Origin: Pseudoclavibacter chungangensis
Lineage (GTDB): Bacteria > Actinomycetota > Actinomycetes > Actinomycetales > Microbacteriaceae
NCBI RefSeq assembly: GCF_013410545.1
Contig: NZ_JACCFV010000001.1
Location: 744,001-808,000, forward strand
Length of the DNA stretch: 64,000 nucleotides
Direction: 5' to 3'
In this document: positions 44,556 to 54,927 of the stretch, in pieces
How positions within the stretch are numbered: position 1 is the first letter of the stretch
How the letters are laid out: the number at the start of each line of letters is the position of its first letter
Notes under the pieces: generated by a model
What the model saw: only the letters and a program-made list of their open reading frames with translations
Database searches by the model: none
What the model was told of the DNA's origin: nothing
Program-made: the position numbers and the translations under genes

Positions 44556-45479
44556 ATGAACGAAGCAACGGGTATCCACACCGGCAACGACCCGTCGAGT
44601 GGTGAGGTCGGAACCCCCGACCGCTCGCTCGGCTGGGTCGTCACGGGCGCATCGCAGGGGTTCGGGCGAGCGCTCGTCGAGGCCCTCCTCGCCCGCGGCG
44701 ACTCCGCCGTCGCGACCGTCAGGGACGAGTCGTCCATCGCGGACCTCCTCGACGCGTACCCACAGCGATTGACCGTCGTCACGGCCGACTTCCGGGAGCG
44801 CGATGCCGCCGACCGCGTCGCCGCCGCCGCGCTCGAGCGTCTCGGCACGCCGGACGTGCTCGTCAACAACGCGGGGCGAGCGATCGTCGGAGCGGCCGAG
44901 GAGGTCGAGCCGGACGCCCTGCGGGAACTGATGGACGTCAACTTCTTCGCCGCGACGACCCTCACGCGGGCGCTTCTGCCCGCCATGCGTCGCCGGGGCG
45001 GCGGCACGATCATGCAGTTCTCGAGCCAGGGCGGACGCCTCTCGTTCCCCGGCGTCGGCGCCTATTCCGCGAGCAAGTTCGCACTCGAGGGCTGGAGCGA
45101 GGCGCTCGCCGCGGAGGTCGCGCCGTTCGGGATCCGGGTCGTGTGCGTCGAACCGTCCCGGTTCCGCACCGGCTTCAACACCGGCCACTCGCTCGGCATG
45201 AGCACCGAACTCGACGCCTACGCGCCGGTCGTCGGCGCGGTGCGCGCCGAACTCGCCGGCGCCGACGGCATCCAGGAGGGCGACCCGGCGCGTGCCGCCG
45301 AGATCCTCGTCGACCTCGCCCACGGCGACCGGGTACCGCTCCGGCTCCCGCTCGGTGCGGAGGCCGTCGATCGGCTGACCGACGCCTACACGGATGCACT
45401 CGCGAACGTGCGCTCGCTCGCCGACCTCGCGCGGAGCGCCGATTTCGCCGACGCCGCGCCGTCGAGCCGGGTGGTGTGA
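44556..45479 (+). CDS. Short-chain dehydrogenase/reductase
   Basis: The 307-residue protein has the classical SDR cofactor motif WVVTGASQGFGRALVEALL (about 27-45), the NNAG motif (VLVNNAGRAIVG), the catalytic Ser region MQFSSQGG and the YxxxK motif in GAYSASKFALEGWSEALAAEV. It resembles the SDRs related to oxidoreductases of ketones or retinol-like substrates (EPSRFRTGF after the motif). The true substrate is unknown. It is followed closely by a MerR regulator and preceded by a MerR-type promoter, so expression probably responds to a small inducer or stress. The first 20 residues are an extra polar segment. Confidence 0.88.
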   Translation: MNEATGIHTGNDPSSGEVGTPDRSLGWVVTGASQGFGRALVEALLARGDSAVATVRDESSIADLLDAYPQRLTVVTADFRERDAADRVAAAALERLGTPDVLVNNAGRAIVGAAEEVEPDALRELMDVNFFAATTLTRALLPAMRRRGGGTIMQFSSQGGRLSFPGVGAYSASKFALEGWSEALAAEVAPFGIRVVCVEPSRFRTGFNTGHSLGMSTELDAYAPVVGAVRAELAGADGIQEGDPARAAEILVDLAHGDRVPLRLPLGAEAVDRLTDAYTDALANVRSLADLARSADFADAAPSSRVV

Positions 45480-45484
45480 CGACG

Positions 45485-46009
45485 ATGCCGACCGATCACG
45501 TGATGGCGCGCGTCCTGACCGAACTCGGCGAGACGACCGAGATCGACGGGACACTCCCGATCGAGGTCATCCATCGGATGGTCGACGTCGGCGATGCGGG
45601 CGAGCCGATGAGCATCGCCGAACTCGCACCCCTCCTCGGGCTCTCGCCGCACACCCTGCGGTACTACGAGCAGGCCGGCCTCGTGCATGTCGGGAGGGAC
45701 GACGCCGGGCGTCGCGTGTACGACGCCGAGGCCCAACGACGGCTCGTGTTCATCACGCGCATGCGGCTGTCCGGCATGCCCATGCGCGACCTGCAGCACT
45801 ACGTCGAACTCGTCGAAGCGGGGAGCGAGACCGAACCCGAGAGGCTCGACATCCTCGTCGAGCATCGCGACACGATCCGGCGACAGATCCGCGAGCTGCA
45901 GCTCTCGCTCGTCGCGACGGAGTACAAGATCGCCGTCTACGGCGGTGCCACGGGGAGCGCCGGCCGTGACGGAACCGATGCGGACGCCGGGCGGGGCACC
46001 GGGGCCTGA
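45485..46009 (+). CDS. MerR-family transcriptional regulator
   Basis: The 174-residue protein carries a MerR winged helix-turn-helix: MSIAELAPLLGLSPHTLRYYEQAGLV (about 42-67), then RRVYDAEAQRRLVFITRMRLSGMPMRDLQHYVELV. A dimerisation helix follows (RDTIRRQIRELQLSLVATEYKIA). There is no metal-binding cysteine set, so a metal sensor is unlikely; it fits the SDR/oxidoreductase-associated MerR group. It sits five bases after the SDR stop and should control the dyad promoter upstream of the SDR. The first 40 residues are an unusual N-terminal extension. Confidence 0.9.
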   Translation: MPTDHVMARVLTELGETTEIDGTLPIEVIHRMVDVGDAGEPMSIAELAPLLGLSPHTLRYYEQAGLVHVGRDDAGRRVYDAEAQRRLVFITRMRLSGMPMRDLQHYVELVEAGSETEPERLDILVEHRDTIRRQIRELQLSLVATEYKIAVYGGATGSAGRDGTDADAGRGTGA

Positions 46010-46144
46010 GCGGCACCGGATCGGGGCACGGCGTGCGGTACGGGGGAGGGCAGCATCCCGAGTCGACGGCCGACGATCGCACCGTCGCGGGCCGCCCCGT
46101 GCGGTGGTCCTGGCACCCGCGACGGGGCGAGCGACGACCGGTCG

Positions 46145-47295
46145 TCAGCTCCGGCGCTCCCTCGTCGCGTCGGGCTGCTGCGGGTCGTCGCCGGGCACCT
46201 CCGCGAGCTGCGGGTTCGCACCGCGGCCCTCGGTGCTGAGCAGGACGACGACGTCGTCCGCCCCGAGCGGGCGCAGGGCGGCGAGCGCGCGGACGCCCGC
46301 GAGCGTCGCCGCGCCGCACGGAGCGGCATCGACGCCGAGCGCTTCGAGGTCGAGCACGGCCCTGGTCGCCTCGGCATCCGTCACGGTGAGCGCGAGATCG
46401 ACACCAGGCGCGAGATCGGGCCACGCGGTCGACGAGGGCGTCCCGCAATTGAGTCCCGCCATGATCGTCTCGCCCGTCGCCACGCTCACCGTACGCCCGG
46501 CTCGCAGCGACTCGAGCAGCGCGGGCGCCGCGTCGGGCTCGACCGACAGCACGCTCGGCGCGTGCGGTGACGAGCGCGCGAAGCGGACCGCGGCGTGCGC
46601 GAACGAGCCGACCCCGACGGGGACCGCGAGGAGCGAGACACGAGCGACACCGCACGCCGCGAGCTGTTCGTCGATCTCGCCGAACATCGTCGCGTGGCCG
46701 TCGACGATCCACCGCGGAACCCGCTCGTACCCTTCCCATGCCGTGTCCTGCACGAGGAGTCCGTGCTCGCCGAGCTCGTCCGCGGCGCGGGCCGCCGCCG
46801 ACACGACCTCGTCGTACGGCGCCGCGAGCTCCACGACCGCCGCGCCCTCCGCGGCGATCGCCGCCTTCGCCGCCTCGCTGATGCTGCTCGGCACGAGTAC
46901 GTGCGCGTCGAGGTCGAGCAGGCGCGCGGTGTGCGCGACCGCGCGACCGTGGTTGCCGTCGGTCGCCGCGACGAGCGTCACCGGCTCGGCGGCGGCGTGC
47001 GCCCGGAGCGCAGCGAGCCTCGGCGGCTCCGCGAGATGCAGGCGCTCCGCGAGGGCCCGCGCGATCGCGTACGAGGCACCGAGGATCTTGAAGGCGGGCA
47101 GCCCGAGCCGCTCCGACTCCTCCTTCACGAACACGCGCGCGACCCCGAGCTCGTCCGCGAGGGACGGGACGTCGACGAGCCGTGTCGCCCGGTAGCCCGG
47201 GAGCGTGCGATGGAAGTCGCGTGCCCCGCCACCGCGGCTCGTCGCCCACGCGCGCGCGGCGGGGTGCTCGTAGAGCACCCGCTCGACCGCGCCGC

Positions 47296-47299
<4 letters not shown>
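46145..47299 (-). CDS. Diaminopropionate ammonia-lyase family PLP enzyme
   Basis: This fold-type II PLP enzyme family splits 2,3-diaminopropionate into pyruvate and ammonia. The 384-residue product has the PLP-lysine segment KEESERLGLPAFKILGASYA (about 53-72), the phosphate-binding TDGNHGRAVAH, and VQDTAWEGYERVPRWIVDGH, which is distinctive of this family, and GETIMAGLNCGTPSSTAWP. The GTG start overlaps the stop of the M20 hydrolase gene (GTGA). Pairing with an M20 amidohydrolase is known from the enterobacterial ygeX-ygeY arrangement. Threonine dehydratase is the alternative, but the YERVPRW and GLNCGTPS motifs argue against it. Confidence 0.87.
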
Positions 47300-48591
<1,292 letters not shown>

Positions 48592-48721
48592 GCTGCCTCC
48601 AGGGTGAGTGTTTCTCGCGCTCGATCGGCGCCGATTCCACGGTAGGCAGCGATGAATGATCGATCGATACGATGAATCAGATCGGTAGCGGTGAAGGCGA
48701 TCGATGATTGGAGGTGGCGAC

Positions 48722-49645
48722 GTGTACGACGTGCATCGTCTGCGCATCCTGCGTGAAGTGCGGCTCCGCGGCACGCTGGCCGCCGTCGCGAGCGCGCTCG
48801 GCTACAGCCCGTCCGCGATCTCCCACCAGCTGTCGATCCTCGAACTCGAGACCGGTGCGACGCTCCTCGAGTCCGTCGGACGTGGTGTGCGCCTCACGCC
48901 GACCGCGCTCGCCCTCGTCACCCATGCCGAGAACGTCCTCCGCGAGTTGGTGCGTGCGGAGGCGACGGTCGCCGCCCACCGGACCGACGTCGTCGGGACC
49001 GTTCGTGTCGCGACGTTCCAGACGGCGGCCTGGGCTCTCGTGCCCGCCGCCGTCCGTTCGCTCGCCGAGCGGCACCCCGGGCTCGAACTCGCCTTCACTC
49101 ACGTCGCGGCGGAGACCGCGGTCGCGGGCCTGCTCGCCCGCGACGTCGACATCGCACTCACCGAGCGCTTCCCGGGGGAGGTTCCACTGCGACACGACGG
49201 CGTGACGGTGACGCCGCTCCTCGACGATCCGCTCGTGCTCGCGACACCGGCATCGTGGCGGCCGGCGGAGCCCGTCGCCCCCGCCGTGCTCGCCGGGCGG
49301 CCGTGGGCGATGGAGCACGAGGGCACCGGCGCGCGCACCTGGACGGAGCGCGTGTGCCACGACGCGGGATTCGTGCCGCGGATCGTCGCGGAGACCGATG
49401 ACGTGCGGCTCCACGTGCATCTCGTCCGCAGCGGAATCGTCGCGGCGTTCGTCCCTGCGCTCGGGCTCGTCACCGAGGACGGCATCGTCACGACACCCAC
49501 GGGGGAGCACCGGTCCATCGGGCTCGCGGTCCGCAGCGGCGGCGAACGGGCCCCGGCCGTGGTCGCTGCGTGCGACGCGCTCGCGGCGTCGGTTCGGCAC
49601 GTGAGCGAGGTCCGATCGGGTCGGAGGTCGCGAACGACGCGGTGA
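48722..49645 (+). CDS. LysR-family transcriptional regulator
   Basis: The 307-residue protein has the LysR helix-turn-helix at the N-terminus (LRILREVRLRGTLAAVASAL; YSPSAISHQLSILELETGATL) and a periplasmic-binding-type effector domain (VRVATFQTAAWALVPAAVRSL). The GTG at 48722 is chosen over the ATG at 48704 because GGAGG is seven bases before it. It is divergent from the amidohydrolase/ammonia-lyase genes, the usual position of a LysR activator of its neighbour. The intergenic region contains GATGAAT repeated exactly 20 bp apart (48651, 48671), a possible binding-site pair. Confidence 0.92.
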   Translation: MYDVHRLRILREVRLRGTLAAVASALGYSPSAISHQLSILELETGATLLESVGRGVRLTPTALALVTHAENVLRELVRAEATVAAHRTDVVGTVRVATFQTAAWALVPAAVRSLAERHPGLELAFTHVAAETAVAGLLARDVDIALTERFPGEVPLRHDGVTVTPLLDDPLVLATPASWRPAEPVAPAVLAGRPWAMEHEGTGARTWTERVCHDAGFVPRIVAETDDVRLHVHLVRSGIVAAFVPALGLVTEDGIVTTPTGEHRSIGLAVRSGGERAPAVVAACDALAASVRHVSEVRSGRRSRTTR

Positions 49646-49714
49646 CGCGCGTGGTGTGCCGGGCGCAGGACGGCCTCGTCGCAGTTCTCCGGCCGGAACG
49701 TCGGGTGAAGTCGT

Positions 49715-49720
49715 TAGCAT
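49715..49720 (+). promoter_or_regulatory. Candidate leaderless promoter of lemA
   Basis: TAGCAT lies six bases before the ATG at 49727. Confidence 0.5.
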
Positions 49721-49726
49721 CGGGGC

Positions 49727-50302
49727 ATGGAACTTCTCCCGCTCTGGATCGCCCTCGCGGTCGTGATCGTGATCGTGGCCGTGATCGCGCTCGTCTGGAT
49801 CTCGCAGCGACGACGCCTCGTCCGACTCGGTGACAACGCCGACCGGGCGTGGGGCGAGGTGCGCGGCGGCATCGAGCGCCGCGCCGAACTCGTGCCCCGG
49901 CTGCTCGAGGCCGTGCGCACACCCGCCTCGCACGAGAACCGCGCGTTCGAGCAGGCCGAAACGGCCATCGCCGACTCCCTCTCGGCCGCGAGTCCCGCCG
50001 ACGCGTCGGCGGTCGAGAACCGCGTCCAGGGCGCCATCAGGGGCCTCTTCTCCGTCGCCGAGGGGTACCCCGCGCTGCAGACGGACGCCGACTTCCTCGC
50101 GCTGCAGAAGCAGCTCGTCGACGAGGAGAACGCGATCCAGAGTGCCCGCCGCTTCTACAACGGCGCCGCCCGTGAACTCGGCACCGCGGTGCGGACGTTC
50201 CCCAGCAACGTCGTCGCGCGGTCGATGGGGGAGCACGAGCGCGAGTTCTTCGAGGTCGCCGACCGGGCCGCGATCGCGGAGCCCCCGCGCGTGCAGTTCT
50301 GA
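49727..50302 (+). CDS. lemA: LemA family protein
   Basis: LemA proteins are membrane-anchored coiled-coil proteins of unclear function. The 191-residue product has an N-terminal membrane helix (PLWIALAVVIVIVAVIALVW), then helices with the family segments RAWGEVRGGIERRAELVPRLLEAV, LFSVAEGYPALQTDADFLALQ and ARRFYNGAARELGTAVRTFPSNVVA. The first helix places the rest outside the cell or in the cytosol depending on topology, which the sequence does not settle. No partner gene is evident. Confidence 0.9.
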   Translation: MELLPLWIALAVVIVIVAVIALVWISQRRRLVRLGDNADRAWGEVRGGIERRAELVPRLLEAVRTPASHENRAFEQAETAIADSLSAASPADASAVENRVQGAIRGLFSVAEGYPALQTDADFLALQKQLVDEENAIQSARRFYNGAARELGTAVRTFPSNVVARSMGEHEREFFEVADRAAIAEPPRVQF

Positions 50303-50376
50303 CGTGCACGGACGACGTACACGACGCCCTGCGCGAACGAGGCAGGACGCGAGGCTTCCGCACGTGTGCCCACTCC

Positions 50377-50382
50377 TAGGAT
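50377..50382 (+). promoter_or_regulatory. Candidate leaderless promoter of the AI-2E transporter gene
   Basis: TAGGAT lies seven bases before the ATG at 50390, which supports that ATG over the one at 50366, which lies upstream of the element. Confidence 0.5.
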
Positions 50383-50389
50383 CGAGCGC

Positions 50390-51649
50390 ATGACCACGAG
50401 TACCCCCGACGGCGCGCGAACGGGATCCACGCGCGCCTCCCATCCCGACGACGGCATCGGTCCGTCGACGGGCGAAGCGGCACTCGTGCCGCGAGGCATG
50501 CGGATCGCGGGCGCCTACTCGTGGCGCTTCGTCGCGATCGTCCTCGCCCTCGTCCCCATCGGATGGCTCATCGCCCAGGCGAAGATCATCGTCATCCCCG
50601 TCCTCGTCGCGGCACTGCTCGCGTCCCTCCTGTCACCGCTCATGAAGTGGCTCATGCACCGAGCGCGCTTCCCCAAGTGGGCCGCGCTCGTCGTGACGCT
50701 GCTCGTGCTGTTCACGGCCGTGTCGGTACTCATCTACCTCGTCATCACGCAGTTCGCGAGCGGTCTGCGCTTCGACGTCGACGCGATCCAGACGCAGTAC
50801 CAGGACTTCCTCGCGCTGCTCGAGAACTCGTGGCTCCACGTCACGCAGGAGCAGATCACCCAGGCGACGAGCCAGGCGATCTCGTGGTTCCAGTCGAACG
50901 TGACGAACCTGCTCTCGAGCGCCGTGAGCGCGGGCTCCACCGCCGTCGCGATCGCGACCGGTGCGCTCGTGACGCTCTTCACGCTCATCTTCTACCTGCT
51001 CGACGGCCGCGTCATCTGGCTCTTCATCGTCACGCTGTTCCCGCGTGCCGCCCGGGCGGCGGTCGACGGTGCGGGCCTTCGCGGCTGGGAATCGATCGGT
51101 CACTACGTCCGCGTGCAGATCGTCGTGGCGCTCATCAACGCCGTCGGCATCGGTATCGGGGCGGCCGTCCTCCAGGTGCCGTTCGCGATCCCCATAGCGA
51201 TCATCGTCTTCCTCGCGTCGTTCGTGCCGTTCGTCGGCGCGTTCGCGTCGGGCACGCTCGCGGTGGTCATCGCCCTCGGCGCGAACGGACTCGTCAACGC
51301 GCTCATCATGCTCGTCATCGTCGTCGGCGTCATGCAGCTCGAATCGCACGTGCTGCAGCCGCTCATCATGGGCAACGCGGTCAAGGTGCACCCCCTCGGC
51401 GTCCTGCTCGCGGTGAGTGCCGGGTCCATCTTCGGCGGCATCGCGGGCGCCGTGTTCGCGGTACCGTTGGTCGCGAGCGCCAAGGTCGTGGTGCAGTACA
51501 TCGCGAGCGGCGAGTGGCACGGGCTCCCCGACCCGACCAAGGTGGGCAGACCCCCGGAGCCCAAGCCGAACCGCATCGTCGCGCGCGTCCGCGAGACGCG
51601 CGGGACCGACAGAAAGGCCGACCCTCGGCATGACGAGCACGATTCCTGA
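50390..51649 (+). CDS. AI-2E family transporter (TqsA/PerM type membrane protein)
   Basis: The 419-residue membrane protein has about eight hydrophobic segments, including FVAIVLALVPIGWLIAQAKI, IVIPVLVAALLASLLSPLMK and LVVTLLVLFTAVSVLIYLVI. It also has the family loop and C-terminal FVPFVGAFASGTLAVVIAL and LESHVLQPLIMGNAVKVHPL segments. Family members export autoinducer-2 or exchange Na+/H+, but many are untested. A polar tail of about 35 residues ends the protein. It overlaps the ilvA start by 20 bases. Confidence 0.9.
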   Translation: MTTSTPDGARTGSTRASHPDDGIGPSTGEAALVPRGMRIAGAYSWRFVAIVLALVPIGWLIAQAKIIVIPVLVAALLASLLSPLMKWLMHRARFPKWAALVVTLLVLFTAVSVLIYLVITQFASGLRFDVDAIQTQYQDFLALLENSWLHVTQEQITQATSQAISWFQSNVTNLLSSAVSAGSTAVAIATGALVTLFTLIFYLLDGRVIWLFIVTLFPRAARAAVDGAGLRGWESIGHYVRVQIVVALINAVGIGIGAAVLQVPFAIPIAIIVFLASFVPFVGAFASGTLAVVIALGANGLVNALIMLVIVVGVMQLESHVLQPLIMGNAVKVHPLGVLLAVSAGSIFGGIAGAVFAVPLVASAKVVVQYIASGEWHGLPDPTKVGRPPEPKPNRIVARVRETRGTDRKADPRHDEHDS

Positions 51650-52877
51650 ACTCGAACTGATCGAAGCGGCACGAGAGATCGTCAACCGGGTCATCACCTC
51701 GACCCCGATGGACTCGGCGCGCTTCCTCACCGACGAGCTCGGTTCTCCCGTCTTCCTCAAGTGCGAGAACATGCAGCGCACCGGTTCGTACAAGATCCGT
51801 GGAGCCACCTACCGGCTCTCGCGCCTGAGCGACGAGCAGCGCGAGCGCGGTGTCGTCGCGGCGTCGGCCGGGAACCATGCGCAGGGCGTCGCGTTCGCGG
51901 CGCGTGAGCTCGGCATCGCCGCGACGATCTTCATGCCCGTCGGGGTGCCGCTCCCGAAGCTGCAGGCGACGCGCGGGTACGGGGCGGACGTCGTCCTCAC
52001 GGGGAACAACGTCGCCGAGGCGCTCGAGGCGGCGAAGCGGTTCGCGGCCGAGACGGGTGCGGAGTTCATCCACCCCTACGACCACATCGACGTCATCACG
52101 GGACAGGCGACCCTCGCCCTCGACGTGTTCGACCAGTTGCCCGACGTCGACACGATCATCGTGCCGATCGGCGGTGGCGGACTCATCTCGGGTGTCGCGT
52201 CCGCGGCGATCCGACACGAGGAGGCCACGGGTCACCACGTTCGCGTCATCGGCGTGCAGGCGGCCAATTCGGCGCCGTTCCCGATCTCGGTCGAGGCGGG
52301 GCGACCGGTCAAGATCTCGGCCGATCCGACGATCGCCGACGGTATCGCGGTCGATCGCCCGGGGGACCTGACGTTCGAGTACGTGCGCGACCTCGTCGAC
52401 GACATCGTCACGGTCAGCGAGGACGACATCTCGCGAGCGATCCTGCTGCTCATCGAGCGCGCGAAGCTCGTCGTCGAGCCGGCGGGTGCGACGGGCGTCG
52501 CGGCGATCCTCGCGGGCCGTGTCGTCGCGGCGGGGAAGACGGTCGTCGTCCTGTCGGGCGGCAACATCGACCCGCTCATGCTCGAGAAGGTGATCTCGAC
52601 GGGCCTGACCGCGTCCGACCGCTATATGAAGATGGTCATCGGCCTGCCCGATGTGCCCGGGCAGCTCGCGACGATCTCGCGCATCCTCGCCGAGGTGAAC
52701 GCGAATGTCATCGAGGTGCTGCACACGCGGCACAACAAGGGCCTGCAGGTGACCGAGGTCGAGCTCGAGGTGTCGGTCGAGACGCGCGGCACCGAGCACG
52801 CTCGACTCGTGATCGAGGCGCTGCGCGCGGCCGGGTACGAGCCGAAACTGCGCCGCGGCGAGACGTTCGTGCCCTGA
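51630..52877 (+). CDS. ilvA: Threonine ammonia-lyase with C-terminal ACT domain
   Basis: This PLP enzyme deaminates threonine to 2-oxobutyrate. The 415-residue product has the PLP-lysine motif KCENMQRTGSYKIRGA (K55), the phosphate-binding GGGGLISG, and one C-terminal ACT domain (MVIGLPDVPGQLATISRILAEVNANV). That layout is the shorter single-ACT type, between TdcB and full IlvA. The ATG at 51630 overlaps the preceding gene end by 20 bases; GAAAGG is upstream. The ACT domain suggests allosteric control by an amino acid. Product use is presumably isoleucine synthesis or catabolism. Confidence 0.93.
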   Translation: MTSTIPELELIEAAREIVNRVITSTPMDSARFLTDELGSPVFLKCENMQRTGSYKIRGATYRLSRLSDEQRERGVVAASAGNHAQGVAFAARELGIAATIFMPVGVPLPKLQATRGYGADVVLTGNNVAEALEAAKRFAAETGAEFIHPYDHIDVITGQATLALDVFDQLPDVDTIIVPIGGGGLISGVASAAIRHEEATGHHVRVIGVQAANSAPFPISVEAGRPVKISADPTIADGIAVDRPGDLTFEYVRDLVDDIVTVSEDDISRAILLLIERAKLVVEPAGATGVAAILAGRVVAAGKTVVVLSGGNIDPLMLEKVISTGLTASDRYMKMVIGLPDVPGQLATISRILAEVNANVIEVLHTRHNKGLQVTEVELEVSVETRGTEHARLVIEALRAAGYEPKLRRGETFVP

Positions 52878-52893
52878 CGCCGGGACGGCGGAC

Positions 52894-52938
52894 GACGACG
52901 GGCCCCGTCGACGCATGGCGTCGACGGGGCCCGTCGTC
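52894..52938. terminator. Bidirectional terminator between ilvA and greA
   Basis: A perfect 21-bp stem (GACGACGGGCCCCGTCGACGC and complement, arms at 52894-52914 and 52918-52938) with a three-base loop separates the two convergent genes. Confidence 0.8.
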
Positions 52939-52973
52939 CGTGAGCGGGAGCATGGCGCCCGGCACGGTGGGGC

Positions 52974-53462
52974 TCAGGGGGTGAACGTCTCGACGTTCAG
53001 CACCTTGACCGTCATGTCCTTGCCGTTGGGGGCCTCGAAGCTCGTCGTGTCGCCCTGCTTGAGGCCGAGGATCGCGGCGCCGAGCGGGCTCTCGGCCGAG
53101 TACACGCGCAGCTCGGTCTGCGAGGCCATCTCGCGCGAACCGAGCAGGAACTTCGACTCGCGCCCCGCGAGTTCGGCGGTGACGACCGTGCCGGTCTCGA
53201 CGACGCCCGAGGCCTCGGGCGCCTCGCCCACGACCGCGTTCTTCAGCATGGCTTCGAGCTCGCGGATCCGGGCCTCGATCTTGCCCTGCTCGTCCTTCGC
53301 GGCGTGGTACCCGGCGTTCTCCTTCAGATCGCCGTCCTCGCGCGCCTCCTCGATCCGCTTCGCGATCTCCTCGCGGCCGGTGGTCGAGAGCGTGTCGAGC
53401 TCGTCCTTCAGACGGTCGAACGTCGCGGGGGTGAGCCAGGTCTCGGTGGAGGATGCTGACAT
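52974..53462 (-). CDS. greA: Transcription elongation factor GreA
   Basis: GreA rescues backtracked RNA polymerase by stimulating transcript cleavage. The 162-residue product has the N-terminal coiled coil (WLTPATFDRLKDELDTL; IEEAREDGDLKENAGYHAAKDEQG) carrying the acidic tip residues D and E, and the C-terminal FKBP-like domain (GTVVTAELAGRESKFLLG; SPLGAAILGLKQGD). The ATG at 53462 has AGGAG upstream. The much longer open frame upstream belongs to neighbouring DNA. Confidence 0.95.
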   Translation of the reverse strand: MSASSTETWLTPATFDRLKDELDTLSTTGREEIAKRIEEAREDGDLKENAGYHAAKDEQGKIEARIRELEAMLKNAVVGEAPEASGVVETGTVVTAELAGRESKFLLGSREMASQTELRVYSAESPLGAAILGLKQGDTTSFEAPNGKDMTVKVLNVETFTP

Positions 53463-53581
53463 GGTTGGACTCCTAGTACGAACAAGAGGTGTGCGGGGCG
53501 GGAGTCTCCCGCCGACCGCGGCGCGTTCGCGCCGGACATAAGCCAAAGCTCCGACGTGGTGCCGGAGCTTGATCGCATACC

Positions 53582-53977
53582 CTATCGTACCCGGCAGTCC
53601 TCCACCACAACGGTGGTCGCCGTCTGCACGGTCGAGACGACCTCCGTGTACGCCTGCGTCGAGAGCTGCGCCGCGGGAAGCTCGACCACGACCCACCCGA
53701 CCACCGCGCTCTGCGCGCTCGTCGCCTCGATCGTGCACGCGAGCGCCGTCCCCGGCTGGGCGGTCACGACGTAGTCGACCTCGATGGCCTCGCCGTCGTC
53801 CGCGACGCGGAAGTTGACGACGCTCGTGGACACCTGTGCCTCGGCATCCGGACCGAAGGTCGTGAACGCCCAGAAGCCGATGACGACGACGAGCAGAACG
53901 GCACCGACGAGGTAGCCCCAGCGGTCGCGGCGGGTGGACTGTCGCGTGCCGTAGCGTTCGTCGAGAGCGGACGTCAC
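53582..53977 (-). CDS. DUF4307 membrane protein
   Basis: This 131-residue actinobacterial protein has a single N-terminal membrane helix (YLVGAVLLVVVIGFWAFTTF, about 22-41) and an extracytoplasmic domain with two cysteines (ALACTIEATSAQ and VVVEDCRVR) likely to form a disulfide. The family function is unknown. The GTG start has AAGGAG upstream. In many actinobacteria it lies between greA and mca, as here, so the gene order is ancestral. Confidence 0.9.
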   Translation of the reverse strand: MTSALDERYGTRQSTRRDRWGYLVGAVLLVVVIGFWAFTTFGPDAEAQVSTSVVNFRVADDGEAIEVDYVVTAQPGTALACTIEATSAQSAVVGWVVVELPAAQLSTQAYTEVVSTVQTATTVVVEDCRVR

Positions 53978-54051
53978 CGTGCTCCTTCCGAGCGCCGCCG
54001 CCGATCTGGCGCGTTAGGCTCGATCCCAGGCTAACGTCTCCGAGGAGCACA

Positions 54052-54927
54052 GTGACACTTCGACTCATGGCGGTGCACGCGCACCCCGACGACGAATCCA
54101 GCAAGGGTGCCGCGACGTACGCGGCGTACGCGGATCGTGGGGTGGAGGTCATGGTCGTCAGCTGCACCGGCGGCGAGGCGGGCGACATCCTCAACCCCGG
54201 CATCGAGTCGATGCACCATGCGAAGCGTGACCTCGCCGGCCTCCGGCGCGTCGAGATGGCCGCCGCACAGCGCATCCTCGGCGTCGAGCACCGCTGGCTC
54301 GGCTACGTCGACTCCGGTATGGCACGCGAGGACGGCTCGCTGCCGCCCGCGAGCTTCGCCGCGATCCCCGTCGAGATCTCGGCCCGACCACTCATCCGTC
54401 TCGTTCGTGAGTTCCGTCCTCACGTGCTCATCACGTACGACGAGAACGGCGGCTACCCGCACCCCGACCACATCCGGTGCCACGAGGTCTCGATGCGTGC
54501 ATGGATGCAGGCGGGCACGAACGACGACCCCGAGCTCGGCGAGCCGTGGACCGTCTCGAAGCTCTACTACGACCGCACCATGAACGCCGAGCGCGCCGAG
54601 TCGATGTTCGAGCTCGTCCAGCGCACCGATCCGGATTCGCCGCTCGCCGAGAAGATGGCGGAGATGGTGTCGTGGATGAGCCGCAAGCCGACGACGATCA
54701 CGACGCGTGTGAGCGTCGGCGAGTTCTTCCCGCGGCGCGACGACGCACTTCGTGCCCACGCGAGCCAGGTCGCGCCCGACAGCGGCTTCTTCTTCGCCGT
54801 TCCCCGCGCGCTCGAGCTCGAGGCGTACCCGTACGAGGACTACCAGCTCGTCGACAGCCGGGTCGCGGTTACGACGCCCGAGAGCGACCTGTTCGAGGGC
54901 GTCGTCGACGAGGGCGGCGCTGCGTGA
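54052..54927 (+). CDS. mca: Mycothiol S-conjugate amidase
   Basis: Mca cleaves mycothiol S-conjugates to export mercapturic acids and detoxify electrophiles; mycothiol is specific to actinobacteria. The 291-residue product has the zinc motif HAHPDDESSKG (about 8-18), the third ligand in GGYPHPDHIRCHE, and the LYYDRTMNAERAESMFEL segment that helps distinguish Mca from the deacetylase MshB. The GTG start has GAGGAG upstream. The stop overlaps the next start (GTGA). Confidence 0.94.
   Translation: MTLRLMAVHAHPDDESSKGAATYAAYADRGVEVMVVSCTGGEAGDILNPGIESMHHAKRDLAGLRRVEMAAAQRILGVEHRWLGYVDSGMAREDGSLPPASFAAIPVEISARPLIRLVREFRPHVLITYDENGGYPHPDHIRCHEVSMRAWMQAGTNDDPELGEPWTVSKLYYDRTMNAERAESMFELVQRTDPDSPLAEKMAEMVSWMSRKPTTITTRVSVGEFFPRRDDALRAHASQVAPDSGFFFAVPRALELEAYPYEDYQLVDSRVAVTTPESDLFEGVVDEGGAA

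Noticed and set aside
44280..45554. Reverse-strand open frame opposite the SDR gene
   Set aside because: It mirrors the SDR coding region. Only its last codons (EPGLDGH) mean something, as the integrase-tail copy.
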